Source of the DNA: Moorella humiferrea
GTDB taxonomy: Bacteria; Bacillota; DSM-521; Neomoorellales; Neomoorellaceae
Direction: 5' to 3'
Length of the DNA stretch: 64,000 nucleotides
NCBI RefSeq assembly: GCF_039233145.1
Contig: NZ_CP136419.1
Location: 83,501 to 147,500, forward strand
Made by a program: the position numbers and the translations under genes. Positions 1 through 9,349 of the stretch are shown piece after piece. Positions within the stretch are counted from its first letter, which is position 1. Each line of letters starts with the position of its first letter. A model generated the notes under the pieces. The model was given only the letters and a program-made list of their open reading frames with translations, was not told where the DNA came from and made no database searches.

Positions 1-40
1 CTACGGGCATTCCGGTAAGCTTTTTGCTGGTATAAAACAT
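1..40 (-). CDS. 5' end of a gene, probably PRC-barrel protein (partial)
   Basis: Only the first 13 codons are inside the window. On the minus strand an ATG at 40 is preceded by a good GGGAGGTG ribosome site, and the peptide begins MFYTSKKLTGMPV. The K-L-x-G-x-P-V pattern is typical of the first strand of PRC-barrel domains, which are small RNA- or membrane-associated beta-barrels. The gene is divergent from ctc and shares its upstream region. The product name is inferred from 13 residues only; the presence of a gene start is better supported than its identity. Confidence 0.4.
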   Translation of the reverse strand, partial: MFYTSKKLTGMPV

Positions 41-141
41 CCCTTTTCACCTCCCGGCTTATAACATGCTTATTCATATAATATGGGGTTTATGCTGTTT
101 CCAGTTGGGCTAAACTTTAAATGCTGAAAGGAGTTGGTAAT

Positions 142-759
142 ATGCAGGTGCAGACAATCAATGCTGAAGTGAGGCCTGACACTGGAAAACAGACGGCCGG
201 ACGTATGCGGCGGCAGGGTAAGGTGCCGGGTGTTATTTACGGTAAAAAGGTGGGCAACCTTCCCCTGGCAGTTCCCCGCAAAGAGCTGGAAAGGGTTCTG
301 GACCGGGAAGGCGGGAGTGCCCTGCTTAAAGTAATAATCGGCGGTCAAGGGCAGGCAAGGGAATTCACGGCAATGGTCAGGGAGGTCCAGCGCCATCCCA
401 TCAAAGGCGAAATTATCCATATCGATTTTCATCAAATTTCCCTGGACGAAGAGATTAGGGCCACCGTCCCCATCGTTTTGGAAGGAGAGGCTCGGGGTGT
501 TCGAAACGGCGGCATCCTCCAGTACGGCCTGCGGGAGGTAGAAGTGGAGGCCCTTCCTGCCGACTTGCCGGAAACCCTTACGATAGACATCAGCGACCTG
601 GATGTTGGCGAACACTTATCGGTTGCCGATATTAAAGCGCCGCGGGGGGTAAAAATCCTTACCGAACCCGACGCCGTAATTGCCACCATAGTGAGCACCC
701 GGGCCGTAGAAGCGGAAGAAGACGCGGCGCCTGATGGAGAAACGCAGGCTGCAGAATAG
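142..759 (+). CDS. ctc: 50S ribosomal protein L25 / general stress protein Ctc
   Basis: 205 aa. The N-terminal half is the L25 fold that binds 5S rRNA (motif G-K-V-P-G-V-I-Y-G), followed by the C-terminal beta-rich TL5/CTC domain and a short acidic tail, as in long Ctc-type L25 proteins. An in-frame ATG lies at 121, but AAAGGAG at 127-133 is correctly spaced for the ATG at 142, so that start is chosen. It leads a tight cluster with pth, the usual Firmicute neighbour, and mfd follows. Function is well established for the family. Confidence 0.95.
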   Translation: MQVQTINAEVRPDTGKQTAGRMRRQGKVPGVIYGKKVGNLPLAVPRKELERVLDREGGSALLKVIIGGQGQAREFTAMVREVQRHPIKGEIIHIDFHQISLDEEIRATVPIVLEGEARGVRNGGILQYGLREVEVEALPADLPETLTIDISDLDVGEHLSVADIKAPRGVKILTEPDAVIATIVSTRAVEAEEDAAPDGETQAAE

Positions 760-787
760 AGAAACATACGGTTTTGGAGGCGCTGAT

Positions 788-1363
788 TTGCCTGTGCAGA
801 TGGTTGTGGGCCTGGGCAATCCCGGGCCCCAGTATGAGGCAACCCGCCATAACGCCGGTTTCATGGCGGTCGATCTCCTTGCCGACGAATTAGGAATCGC
901 ATTTAAGACAGACAAGCACCGGGCCCTGGTCGGTGGGGGAAACGTTGCTGGCAGGGAGGTTCTCCTGGTTAAACCCCTTACTTATATGAACAACAGCGGC
1001 GAGGCCGTGGCGCCTTTGGTCCGGTGGTACGGCATCATTCCGGAGGAGTTGATAGTTGTCCACGACGATCTGGATCTGTCTCTGGGAATGATGCGTATCA
1101 GGGCTAAGGGGAGCTCGGGCGGCCATCGCGGTTTACAATCAATCATCGCCGCCCTGGGGACAACAGCCGTACCCAGGTTAAAGATAGGTATCGGCCGGCC
1201 GCCGGCTGGGCAAGATGTAGTTGATTATGTCCTGCAGCCCTTCAGCAGGGATGAATGGTCCCTGGTGGCTCCCGCCCTCCGGCGGGCGGCAGCAGCCCTT
1301 CGTTTTCTCCTGGAAGGCGGAACTTTAGAAGAGGGCATGAATCTTTTTAACCGCAGATTATGA
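788..1363 (+). CDS. pth: Peptidyl-tRNA hydrolase
   Basis: 191 aa, the normal family length. It recycles peptidyl-tRNAs released from stalled ribosomes by cleaving the ester between peptide and tRNA. Visible motifs are G-L-G-N-P-G at the N-terminus, the T-R-H-N-A-G block carrying the catalytic His, P-x-T-Y-M-N and V-H-D-D-L-D. The reading frame opens further upstream at 734, inside ctc, but GGAGG at 776-780 is 7 nt from a TTG at 788, giving the standard N-terminus; ATG 800 is an alternative. Its stop overlaps the next gene's start (ATGA), so the two are translationally coupled. Confidence 0.95.
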   Translation: MPVQMVVGLGNPGPQYEATRHNAGFMAVDLLADELGIAFKTDKHRALVGGGNVAGREVLLVKPLTYMNNSGEAVAPLVRWYGIIPEELIVVHDDLDLSLGMMRIRAKGSSGGHRGLQSIIAALGTTAVPRLKIGIGRPPAGQDVVDYVLQPFSRDEWSLVAPALRRAAAALRFLLEGGTLEEGMNLFNRRL

Positions 1364-1785
1364 TCTTTTGGCAAACCTTTGCGGCTGGTTTTCTTGCCGC
1401 CGGGACGGCATTGGTGGTAAACAATCTTCTTCTACGGCTGGGTCCGGGAGGAAGACCCGTTCTTGCTTTTTTAGGCCCATTAGGAGAAGAGGCGTTAAAA
1501 ACCGCTTTATCTTTTATGACGGGAGCCCCCCTGGCCGGCGTACATTTTGTTTTCGGCTGCGTCGAAGCCTGCTGGGAGCTTACCGGATCTTTACGTTCAG
1601 GCAGGGGCAGTTATTTAAAACCCGCCCTGGCCGCGGTGGCGGGGCATACCCTTTTCGGCCTGGCGGCCTCTGCGGTTTTGGCCGCAACCTCTAGACCTGA
1701 AGGGGCCCTGGTGGGGAGCGTCCTCGTCCACATGGCCTGGAACAGGTTTATTTTATCCCTGCATTATTTTGGGCGAAAACTATAA
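1360..1785 (+). CDS. Small PrsW/CPBP-like membrane protein, putative intramembrane protease
   Basis: 141 aa, strongly hydrophobic, with about four predicted membrane segments. It carries E43-E44-x2-K47, then F65-G-x2-E69, H96 and H124-x3-N128. This order of Glu-Glu, Glu and His motifs in membrane helices is what PrsW (M82) and CPBP glutamic-type intramembrane proteases show, but the protein is shorter than most members. It overlaps pth by 4 bp. Family assignment is by motif pattern only; protease activity is inference, and a non-catalytic relative is possible. Confidence 0.5.
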   Translation: MIFWQTFAAGFLAAGTALVVNNLLLRLGPGGRPVLAFLGPLGEEALKTALSFMTGAPLAGVHFVFGCVEACWELTGSLRSGRGSYLKPALAAVAGHTLFGLAASAVLAATSRPEGALVGSVLVHMAWNRFILSLHYFGRKL

Positions 1786-1788
1786 ACC

Positions 1789-1818
1789 TTGACTTATTTC
1801 CGGGGAACAGAATATAAT
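1789..1818 (+). promoter_or_regulatory. Sigma-A promoter upstream of mfd
   Basis: TTGACT (1789-1794) and TATAAT (1813-1818) are separated by 18 bp. The expected start near 1825 lies just before the intrinsic terminator at 1845-1869, so much of the transcription may end after about 45 nt unless it reads through into mfd. Confidence 0.55.
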
Positions 1819-1844
1819 AATAGCAGGAATGAAAGTTAGAAAAT

Positions 1845-1870
1845 AAAAGGCCCTGGGAAAGGGCCTTTTA
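1845..1870 (+). terminator. Intrinsic terminator between the pth operon and mfd
   Basis: Perfect 9-bp stem AAAAGGCCC / GGGCCTTTT (1845-1853 with 1861-1869) and a 7-nt loop; the run of T closes the right arm. Confidence 0.75.
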
Positions 1871-1926
1871 TTAATAGGTAGGGGCTTGTATTTAGGGTGC
1901 TAATTGGCAATTGGAGTGTAAGATAA

Positions 1927-4900
1927 ATGTATAATCATTATGGTATATTGCAAATTGTCAGAGAAAGTTCCCAATTTCACAGCATAATTAAAGGTTTGGA
2001 GCAGGGTTTGGCGGAGCAGCAGCTCTACGGCCTGCCGGAAGGATTAAAGGGGGTATGGCTGGCGGCCCTGCTTGCGGACTGTCGTCCCGTTGTTTGTGTA
2101 ACGGCGGGTAGCGATGAAGCGGGGAAGCTGGCAGCCGATATTACCTCTTTCTTGACGGCGGCCAGGGTTGACTATTTTCCGGCGCGGGAACTTCTGCCCC
2201 TCGAAGTCTATACCCACAGTCCCGAACTTTCTGACCAGCGTTTACATGTTTTGCACCATGTCCTTACGGGAAAAATCGAGCTGGTGATTGTACCGGTAGA
2301 CGCCCTTTTGCAGAAATTGCCGCCGCCTGAAACCCTAAAAGACGCCCTCATATCGTTGGAAGTCGGACAGACCATCAACCGCGAGGTTCTTTTGGAAAAA
2401 TTAGTTTCCCTGGGCTACCGGCGGCAAGAGGTAGTAAGTGCGCCCGGCCATATGGCCGTACGGGGCGGCGTTATTGACGTTTATCCGGTGGGTTCTGCCG
2501 AGCCGGTGCGTCTGGAATTATTCGGCGACGAAATAGACTCTTTACGTTTCTTTAATCCGGAAACACAGCTTTCGGTAGCGGAGACGCGCTCCGTAACTAT
2601 AGGTCCCGCCCGCGAGGTTTTGCCTCCGGCCGATATAGAACCTGGGATGGCCACTCTTAAGGCGGAATTTGAGGAAGTCCATGCTGCCTTACGCCGCCGC
2701 CAGCCCCAGGCGGCCCGGGAATTAAAGCAAAGGTTTGAGAAAATGGCAGAGCGCCTGGAAATGGGCGACTGGCCTGAAGGCATAGAACAGCTTCAGGCGG
2801 CTTTTTATCCGCGCCTGGCCACCCTTTTCGACTACTTTCCCCGGACCCCGCTGTTGGTTTTCGACGACCCGGCGCGCATTTTTGAAGAAATACAACGGCG
2901 AGAGCAACAGCGCCTGGGTATTTTTACGGAGATGTTGACCGGTGGCATGGCCCTGCCCCTACAGGGGCAGGCCTATATGGAAGGCCACGAGCTGGTGCAT
3001 CTTTTTAGTCGTTACCAGCGCCTTTATTTTTCCATTTTACCCAGGCGGGCACCGGGTACCAGCCCTCGTCAGCTCCTGGGTGTTACGGCACAGCCCGTTC
3101 CGGCTTTTCAAGGGCGAATGCATCTTTTGCTGGATGAGCTGAGTCGCTGGCGGCGCCAGGGCTATCGCATAATTTTTATGGTTCCCGAACCGGAACGCAT
3201 GGCGGGCCTGCGCCAGGCCCTGTCCGAGGGGAACATCATGAGCCAGAACGTCAACGACGTGGCCACTGTTCCGGAAAAGGGCCAGGTACTTTTTGTTACC
3301 GGGCGCCTGCATCAGGGTTTTACCTGGCCGGAGATGGGTCTGGCCGTCCTGGGCGATGCGGAGATTTACGGTGGGGTAAAGAGGCCAAGGCGAGTCAAGC
3401 CGGCCGGAGAAGGGACGAAAATAACCTCTTTCCAGGATCTTCGGGAAGGTGATTACGTCGTTCACGTCCATCACGGCATTGGACGCTATCTGGGATTAAA
3501 GCAGCTGGAAGTAGGCGGGGTTAAGAAGGATTATCTCCTCATTCAATACGCCGGTCAGGACCGTCTTTACGTACCCGTCGAACAAATCTCCCTGGTGCAA
3601 AAGTATGTGGGTGCCGAGGGTCATGTTCCCCGTCTGTACCGCCTGGGAGGTAATGAATGGCATAAAGTTAAAAGCCGCGTTCAGGAAGCAGTCCAGGCCA
3701 TGGCCGAAGAATTACTGGATATTTACGCTAAAAGGGAGGCCATGCCGGGTTATGCCTTTTCCCCTGATACCCCCTGGCAGCGGGAATTTGAAGAGGCTTT
3801 TCCTTATACTGAGACGCCGGACCAGCTCAAAGCCATCGCTGAGGTCAAGGCCGACATGGAACAGCCCCGGCCCATGGATCGCCTGCTGTGCGGGGACGTT
3901 GGGTACGGCAAGACCGAGGTGGCCATGCGGGCGGCTTTTAAAGCCGTCATGGACGGCAAGCAGGTAGCCGTACTGGTGCCGACGACCATCCTCGCCCAGC
4001 AGCACTACAACACCTTTAAAGGGCGTTTTGAAAATTTTCCTGTGAAAATAGCCGTATTAAGCCGCTTTTCCTCACCCGCTGAGCAGAAAAGGGTGATCAA
4101 GGCCTTAAAGAAGGGCGAAATAGATATTATCATCGGTACCCACCGTTTACTGTCCAAAGACGTTGCCTTTAAGGATTTAGGCCTGGTAATTATTGATGAA
4201 GAGCAGCGCTTCGGTGTGGCCCACAAAGAAAAATTGAAAAAACTGCGTTACAGCGTCGACGTTCTCACCATGACGGCCACTCCCATCCCCCGCACCTTGC
4301 ATATGGCCCTGGCCGGGGTCCGCAACATGAGCCTTATCGAGACGCCGCCGGAAGACCGCTTTCCTGTCCAGACCTATGTGGTGGAGTACAGCCCGGAGCT
4401 GGTACGCGAGGCCATTCGGCGGGAACTGGACCGTGGTGGTCAGGTATATTTTGTTCACAACAGGGTAATGGACATCGATCGTTTTGCCTACCACGTCCAG
4501 CAATTGGTGCCGGAGGCCAGGGTGGCGGTGGCCCACGGCCAGATGGAGGAAAGGGAACTGGAAAGGGTCATGCTTGATTTTATCGAGGGGCGTTACGACG
4601 TTCTTGTTTGTACTACCATTGTAGAAAACGGCCTTGATATTCCCAACGTCAACACCCTGATCGTCGATGAGAGCGACTGCTTTGGCCTGGCCCAACTATA
4701 CCAGCTCCGGGGGCGTGTAGGCCGCAGCAGCCGTTTGGCATACGCCTACTTTACCTACCGTCCGGATAAGGTTTTGGGAGAGGTGGCCGAAAAGCGTTTG
4801 GCGGCCATAAGGGAATTTACGGCCCTCGGTTCGGGATATAAAATCGCCCTGAGGGATCTTCAGATACGGGGAGCGGGCAACCTTCTAGGGCCGGAACAGC

Positions 4901-5478
4901 ATGGTCATATGCTTGCCGTAGGCTTTGACCTTTATTGCCAATTATTAGAAGAAGCGGTCCAAAAATTAAAACGCCAGCGCGGCGAGATTTTGCTCCAGGA
5001 AAAAGAAGGGCCTCCTCCTGCGTCAGTAGAACTACATGTAGATACTTTCTTAAGCGACGACTATATTCCCGACGATGCTTTAAAAATGGAATTTTATCAA
5101 CGCCTGATGGCGGCCGGGGATTTATCCCAGGTCGAGGCCATTGCCGAGGAAATGGAAGATCGTTTCGGCAGGCCTCCGGCTGCGGCGGAAAACCTCATCA
5201 GCCTTAGCAGGGTTCGCCTTTTAGCCAGGGAGGTCGGCGTCGCCGGCGTTCACCAGAACGGCCGGGAGGTGGAACTGCATTTCGGCCACACCCATAACTT
5301 GCGGGGAGAAAAGCTGATGCACCTGACCCAACATTTTCCCCGCAAGCTCACATTTTCTTCCGCAGGCGGTTTAACCATCAAGGTGCGGACGGCCGGCCTC
5401 GACCAGCAGGGACTCCTGACCCTGTTAGAGGACGTTTTAACCCGCATTAAATACTTGGTGGCCGAAGCGGCTGGTTAA
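1927..5478 (+). CDS. mfd: Transcription-repair coupling factor Mfd
   Basis: 1183 aa, full length for Mfd. The cytoplasmic protein displaces RNA polymerase stalled at DNA lesions and recruits UvrA. The N-terminal UvrB-homology module is followed by the CarD-like RNA-polymerase interaction domain (G-D-Y-V-V-H-x-x-H-G-I-G near residue 510). The SF2/RecG-like translocase has a Walker A G-x-G-K-T near 660 and a DEEQ box near 757; the helicase C domain and the C-terminal TRCF domain complete it. The ATG at 1927 has GGAG about 9 nt upstream. Position after pth is conserved in Firmicutes. Confidence 0.98.
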   Translation: MYNHYGILQIVRESSQFHSIIKGLEQGLAEQQLYGLPEGLKGVWLAALLADCRPVVCVTAGSDEAGKLAADITSFLTAARVDYFPARELLPLEVYTHSPELSDQRLHVLHHVLTGKIELVIVPVDALLQKLPPPETLKDALISLEVGQTINREVLLEKLVSLGYRRQEVVSAPGHMAVRGGVIDVYPVGSAEPVRLELFGDEIDSLRFFNPETQLSVAETRSVTIGPAREVLPPADIEPGMATLKAEFEEVHAALRRRQPQAARELKQRFEKMAERLEMGDWPEGIEQLQAAFYPRLATLFDYFPRTPLLVFDDPARIFEEIQRREQQRLGIFTEMLTGGMALPLQGQAYMEGHELVHLFSRYQRLYFSILPRRAPGTSPRQLLGVTAQPVPAFQGRMHLLLDELSRWRRQGYRIIFMVPEPERMAGLRQALSEGNIMSQNVNDVATVPEKGQVLFVTGRLHQGFTWPEMGLAVLGDAEIYGGVKRPRRVKPAGEGTKITSFQDLREGDYVVHVHHGIGRYLGLKQLEVGGVKKDYLLIQYAGQDRLYVPVEQISLVQKYVGAEGHVPRLYRLGGNEWHKVKSRVQEAVQAMAEELLDIYAKREAMPGYAFSPDTPWQREFEEAFPYTETPDQLKAIAEVKADMEQPRPMDRLLCGDVGYGKTEVAMRAAFKAVMDGKQVAVLVPTTILAQQHYNTFKGRFENFPVKIAVLSRFSSPAEQKRVIKALKKGEIDIIIGTHRLLSKDVAFKDLGLVIIDEEQRFGVAHKEKLKKLRYSVDVLTMTATPIPRTLHMALAGVRNMSLIETPPEDRFPVQTYVVEYSPELVREAIRRELDRGGQVYFVHNRVMDIDRFAYHVQQLVPEARVAVAHGQMEERELERVMLDFIEGRYDVLVCTTIVENGLDIPNVNTLIVDESDCFGLAQLYQLRGRVGRSSRLAYAYFTYRPDKVLGEVAEKRLAAIREFTALGSGYKIALRDLQIRGAGNLLGPEQHGHMLAVGFDLYCQLLEEAVQKLKRQRGEILLQEKEGPPPASVELHVDTFLSDDYIPDDALKMEFYQRLMAAGDLSQVEAIAEEMEDRFGRPPAAAENLISLSRVRLLAREVGVAGVHQNGREVELHFGHTHNLRGEKLMHLTQHFPRKLTFSSAGGLTIKVRTAGLDQQGLLTLLEDVLTRIKYLVAEAAG

Positions 5479-5493
5479 AAAGGGGTGGGGAAG

Positions 5494-6366
5494 ATGCCGA
5501 ATGTAAACTGGTATGCCTTGTGGCTTGGTTTAAAGCCGCGCATGCTGATATTCCTTGAAAAGCTTTTTTGGGCGGCGCTTATTGCCCTGGCCGCCCTCGT
5601 TGCCCTCAATCTGGCCACGAGTCTTATTCGCCGCTTTTTTAAGGGCAGGAAGCGGGATCCACATAAAGAAAAAACCCTGGAAACCCTGTTGACGTCGGCG
5701 CTGCGATATCTCGTTTATGCCGTGGCCGTGATGCTGATCCTGGAACAATTTGTAGATATTACTCCCATAATTGCCGGGGCCGGCGTTTTGGGTCTGGCGG
5801 TTGGCTTCGGCGCCCAGAGCCTGGTAAAGGACCTGATTACGGGCTTTTTCATCATTTTTGAAGACCAGTTTCATGTAGGCGATTTTGTAGAAATCAACGG
5901 CCAGGTGTCGGGTACGGTGGAGGAACTGGGGCTGCGCCTGACCACAATCCGGGAATGGAGCGGCAAAAAGTTTTACATCGCCAACAGCGAGATTAAGACG
6001 GTGCGGAATTACAACCGGGAAGAAATGCGGGCCATCGTTACGGCCACCTTTCCCTTTGAAGAGGATCCCCGTAAAATACGGGAGGTACTGGAAGAAGTTT
6101 GCCGCGAGGCGGCATTTGAACTGGCCGATGAACTCATTCAAGGGCCGGACGGCCCGGTGGAGCCACCCCATGTCCATGGTGTCACGGATATTGATAAATC
6201 GGATAAAGGAGGCCAGTTTACCATTACCGCCCTGACCAAGCCGGGTTCTTTGTGGGTGGTGGAGAAAACTTTACGGGAAAAGGTTTGGCAGGCCTGCCGG
6301 GACAACGGTATCCGTCTTGCTTATCCGGCCAGGGTTTATCTCGGCGGTCGCAATAATGAATTCTAG
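5494..6366 (+). CDS. MscS-family small-conductance mechanosensitive channel
   Basis: 290 aa. The N-terminal part has membrane helices, then the glycine/alanine-rich pore helix (A-G-V-L-G-L-A-V-G-F-G-A-Q) followed by S-L-V-K-D, the hallmark of MscS TM3, and a cytoplasmic beta domain with G-D-F-V-E-I-N-G. It opens under membrane tension to release solutes during hypo-osmotic shock. The frame also offers GTG at 5485, but AGGGG at 5481-5485 fits ATG 5494 better. It follows mfd closely and may be co-transcribed. Confidence 0.9.
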   Translation: MPNVNWYALWLGLKPRMLIFLEKLFWAALIALAALVALNLATSLIRRFFKGRKRDPHKEKTLETLLTSALRYLVYAVAVMLILEQFVDITPIIAGAGVLGLAVGFGAQSLVKDLITGFFIIFEDQFHVGDFVEINGQVSGTVEELGLRLTTIREWSGKKFYIANSEIKTVRNYNREEMRAIVTATFPFEEDPRKIREVLEEVCREAAFELADELIQGPDGPVEPPHVHGVTDIDKSDKGGQFTITALTKPGSLWVVEKTLREKVWQACRDNGIRLAYPARVYLGGRNNEF

Positions 6367-6426
6367 TATTTCCCTGGGTGCGGCCTTTTATCCATGGTAC
6401 CAGTTCTAGAAAAGGCAGGGAAAAAA

Positions 6427-6457
6427 TGAATAAACCTTCCGTGCTGATTATATACTA
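6427..6457 (+). promoter_or_regulatory. Sigma-G-type promoter of spoVT
   Basis: TGAATA (6427-6432) and TATACTA (6451-6457), 18 bp apart, match the forespore sigma-G pattern (GHATR, N18, CATnHTA) with one mismatch in the -10. In Bacillus subtilis spoVT is sigma-G dependent, which agrees. Confidence 0.65.
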
Positions 6458-6520
6458 ACAGTGAAAGCTAATCCTTAGAAAAGGGCACCCTAAAGGAGGG
6501 TAAAGGGGGGATAGACAGCA

Positions 6521-7072
6521 GTGAAAGCGACAGGCATTGTACGACGCATTGACGATCTAGGACGCGTGGTAATACCCAAGGAAATCAGGCGCACCCTGCG
6601 GATTCGCGAAGGTGATCCCTTGGAAATCTTCGTCGACCGCGAAGGCGAAGTAATTTTAAAAAAATATTCGCCCATTGGTGAGCTTGGAGATTTTGCCAAG
6701 GAATACGCCGATTCCCTTCATGAAGCCATCGGGCATATAGCCTGTATTGCCGACCGGGACAATATTATTGCGGTGGCCGGTGCCCCCAAAAAGGAATTCC
6801 TGGATAAGCCCATCGGGCCGGCAGTGGAAAAGGTTATGGAAGAGCGCAAACCCGTGCTCATAAACTCGCCCACAGAAGAATGGTTGCCCATTGACGGAGA
6901 AGGGGAGGCATATAAATTTACGGCTGAGGTTATAGCGCCCATAATTGCCGAAGGCGATCCCATAGGGGCCGTGATTATCTGTTCCCGGGAGCCTGGGGTA
7001 AAAATGGGGGATATGGAACTAAAATTGGCCGAGACGGCGGCGGGTTTTCTGGCCAAACAAATGGAACAATAA
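6521..7072 (+). CDS. spoVT: Stage V sporulation protein T, AbrB/GAF regulator
   Basis: 183 aa. Residues 1-52 form the AbrB-type swapped-hairpin DNA-binding domain (M-K-A-T-G-I-V-R-R-I-D-D-L-G-R-V-V-I-P-K), and the remainder is the GAF-like C-terminal domain of SpoVT. It modulates forespore sigma-G genes and spore coat and germination functions. The GTG start follows a G-rich Shine-Dalgarno stretch (6503-6510), with a stronger AAAGGAGGG further upstream at 6492-6500. Upstream lies a sigma-G-like promoter; an intrinsic terminator follows. Confidence 0.95.
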   Translation: MKATGIVRRIDDLGRVVIPKEIRRTLRIREGDPLEIFVDREGEVILKKYSPIGELGDFAKEYADSLHEAIGHIACIADRDNIIAVAGAPKKEFLDKPIGPAVEKVMEERKPVLINSPTEEWLPIDGEGEAYKFTAEVIAPIIAEGDPIGAVIICSREPGVKMGDMELKLAETAAGFLAKQMEQ

Positions 7073-7073
7073 G

Positions 7074-7102
7074 GCGGCGTAAAGACGCCGCTTTCTTTTT
7101 TT
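7074..7102 (+). terminator. Terminator after spoVT
   Basis: GCGGCGT / ACGCCGC stem (7074-7080 with 7085-7091), 4-nt loop, then TTTCTTTTTTT. Confidence 0.85.
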
Positions 7103-7155
7103 CCCGGCGTTGTGGTACAATAATACGGTATACTTTTCCTGTGGAGCTGAGAACA

Positions 7156-8628
7156 ATGTCGGGCGGAATAGTAATTGCCGGTATGGGGCCCGGGGATCCG
7201 GCCCAGGTGCCGCCGGCGCTTATGAAAATATTACAGGAAGTAGATAGGATTTTTTTAAGGACGGAGCGACATCCGGCGGTGTCGGCTTTAAAAGAAGGCG
7301 GTTTTAAGTGGCAGACCTTTGATGCCTTATACGAACACGCCAGAAATTTTGACGAGCTTTACCGCCAGATCGCATCCGTCGTAATCCAGGAAGCCTCAAA
7401 CCTGCGGGTGGCCTATGTCGTGCCGGGGCACCCCATGGTAGCCGAAAAAAGCGTAACCCTTATTTTAGAAAGCGCCCGGCAGGCGGGAATAGATACCCGG
7501 GTAGTTCCGGCCATGAGCTGCCTGGATGCCCTTTATGCCACTTTAAAGTTGGACCCCACCCTGGGATTGACCGTTGTTGACGCCCTGACGTTAAACGTCG
7601 ACGGCCTGGATCCGGGGCTGGGCTTGATTATCACCCAGGTTTACAGTCAGCAGGTTGCTTCAGATACCAAGCTGACCCTTATGGAGCTTTATCCAGACGA
7701 ATACCCGGTGACGGTGGTACGGGGAGCCGGTCTGCCCGAAGGGGAGCGGGTGGAAATCGTGCCCTTGTACGCCCTTGACAGACTGCCCTGGATCGATCAC
7801 CTTACCAGCGTCTATCTACCGCCCTTTATCAAGGGGCGGGAGCGAACCCTTGCCGGGTTAAAGGAGATTATGGCTCGCCTGCGCGGGAAAGAAGGTTGTC
7901 CCTGGGACCGGGAACAGGATCACCACTCTTTAAAACGCTATCTGGTGGAAGAAACCTACGAAGTGCTGGAAGCCATCGAGGCCGCCGACATGCATAAACT
8001 TTGCGAGGAGTTGGGAGACTTACTGCTACAGATAGTCTTTCATGCCCGTTTGGCTGAAGAGCGGGGCGATTTTACCCTGGCCGACTGTCTGGAAACTATA
8101 TGCACCAAAATGCGCCGGCGCCATCCCCACGTTTTTGGTACCATTAGCGTAAATACATCCGGAGAAGTTTTGGCCCGCTGGGATAAGATTAAAATGGCCG
8201 AAAAACAAAAAGATGGTCTGAAGACCCCATCTTTGCTGAGTGTACCGCGGGGACTGCCGGCCCTCTTGAAGGCTTTAAAGGTTCAGGAACAGGCAGCCCG
8301 GGTGGGATTTGACTGGGAAGACGCGGCAGGCGTTTGGTCGAAGGTGGAAGAAGAGCTTGAAGAGCTGAGAGAGGCCGCGAAGGGAGCGGGCGCCGCGGAA
8401 CGGACTGCGGAATTGGGGGATGTATTATTTGCCCTGGTAAATCTGGCCCGCTGGCTCGGGGTTGAGCCTGAGGAGGCCCTGCAGGCCAGTGTTGCCAGAT
8501 TTATGGAACGCTTTCAATACATCGAGGAGAAGGCGCGGCAGAAAGGCTTGGAATTAGAAAAGCTTTCCCTTGCTGAAATGGATAACTTATGGGAAGAGGC
8601 AAAAAAAGTTAAGGAAAATAAGGGTTAA
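7156..8628 (+). CDS. yabN: YabN-type fusion: tetrapyrrole methylase-like domain plus MazG NTP pyrophosphohydrolase
   Basis: 490 aa. Residues 1-220 form a SAM-dependent tetrapyrrole (corrin/porphyrin) methylase-like domain beginning I-V-I-A-G-M-G-P-G-D. From about 235 a duplicated MazG domain follows, with C-P-W-D-R-E-Q and Glu-rich metal sites (E-E-T-Y-E). MazG hydrolyses NTPs to NMP and pyrophosphate; the substrate of the methylase-like half is unknown. The ATG at 7156 has GGAG 9 nt upstream and is preferred over GTG 7141. The gene sits before hup as in other spore formers. Confidence 0.93.
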   Translation: MSGGIVIAGMGPGDPAQVPPALMKILQEVDRIFLRTERHPAVSALKEGGFKWQTFDALYEHARNFDELYRQIASVVIQEASNLRVAYVVPGHPMVAEKSVTLILESARQAGIDTRVVPAMSCLDALYATLKLDPTLGLTVVDALTLNVDGLDPGLGLIITQVYSQQVASDTKLTLMELYPDEYPVTVVRGAGLPEGERVEIVPLYALDRLPWIDHLTSVYLPPFIKGRERTLAGLKEIMARLRGKEGCPWDREQDHHSLKRYLVEETYEVLEAIEAADMHKLCEELGDLLLQIVFHARLAEERGDFTLADCLETICTKMRRRHPHVFGTISVNTSGEVLARWDKIKMAEKQKDGLKTPSLLSVPRGLPALLKALKVQEQAARVGFDWEDAAGVWSKVEEELEELREAAKGAGAAERTAELGDVLFALVNLARWLGVEPEEALQASVARFMERFQYIEEKARQKGLELEKLSLAEMDNLWEEAKKVKENKG

Positions 8629-8697
8629 TGCAGGAGATTGTTGGATTATAGCGAATTAATGTGAACAAGGGTATACCCGATACAGGAGGGATAACTA

Positions 8698-8973
8698 TTG
8701 AACAAGGTGGATCTAGTGGCCAGCGTGGCGGAAAAGGCCGACCTTACTAAGAAAGAGGCAGAAAAGGTTGTCGGCGCCGTCCTCGCCAGTATCGAAGAAG
8801 CCCTGGCCCAGGGCGATAAGGTGCAGCTTGTCGGTTTTGGCACCTTCGAGGTCAAAGAAAGGGCCGCTCGCGTGGGACGCAACCCGCGCACCGGCGAGGA
8901 AATTAAGATAGCGGCCACGCGGGTGCCGGTATTCAAGCCCGGCAAAGCCTTGAAAGAAGCTGTGGCCAAATAA
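8698..8973 (+). CDS. hup: DNA-binding protein HU
   Basis: 91 aa. Begins M-N-K-V-D-L-V and has the DNA-minor-groove arm motif R-N-P-R-T-G and the F-K-P-G-K signature. It is a histone-like dimer that bends DNA. The start is TTG at 8698, with AGGAGGG 8 nt upstream and no better start nearby. A terminator follows at 8983. Confidence 0.97.
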   Translation: MNKVDLVASVAEKADLTKKEAEKVVGAVLASIEEALAQGDKVQLVGFGTFEVKERAARVGRNPRTGEEIKIAATRVPVFKPGKALKEAVAK

Positions 8974-8982
8974 AAGTAAGGG

Positions 8983-9009
8983 AAATCAGGCGCTATGCCT
9001 GATTTTTCT
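8983..9009 (+). terminator. Terminator after hup
   Basis: Perfect 9-bp stem AAATCAGGC / GCCTGATTT (8983-8991 with 8997-9005), 5-nt loop, T-rich tail. Confidence 0.8.
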
Positions 9010-9026
9010 ATGTGGGGGTTTAAAAA

Positions 9027-9296
9027 ATGCGCCTTGATAAATTTTTAAAGGTATCCCGTTTAATTAAACGGCGCACATTGGCCAAAGAGGTCTGCGACGG
9101 CGGCGGCGTAGAAGTGAACCGCCGGCCGGCCAAGGCCGGCACGGAGGTCAAACCGGGAGACGTCATCACATTAAAATTGGGAAACCGATGGCAGACTATA
9201 GAGATATTGGCGACGCCGGAAAATATACCCGCCGACCGCGCCAAAGAAATTTACCGCGTCCTCGCCGAGGGAAGAGATGATACGGGGAATGCATAG
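9027..9296 (+). CDS. rqcP: S4-domain protein RqcP (YabO/Hsp15 family)
   Basis: 89 aa, almost entirely an S4 RNA-binding domain (M-R-L-D-K-F-L-K-V-S-R-L-I-K-R-R, then G-D-V-I). In Firmicutes RqcP works with RqcH on stalled 50S subunits during alanine-tail synthesis. The position between hup/yabN and yabP/yabQ/divIC is the standard one for yabO. Confident at family level; the role is transferred from Bacillus work. Confidence 0.92.
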   Translation: MRLDKFLKVSRLIKRRTLAKEVCDGGGVEVNRRPAKAGTEVKPGDVITLKLGNRWQTIEILATPENIPADRAKEIYRVLAEGRDDTGNA

Positions 9297-9349
9297 CCGT
9301 GGAGGGCTTCTGCCTATACTAAAAAATAAAAAGGCAGGAGCGATAAACA

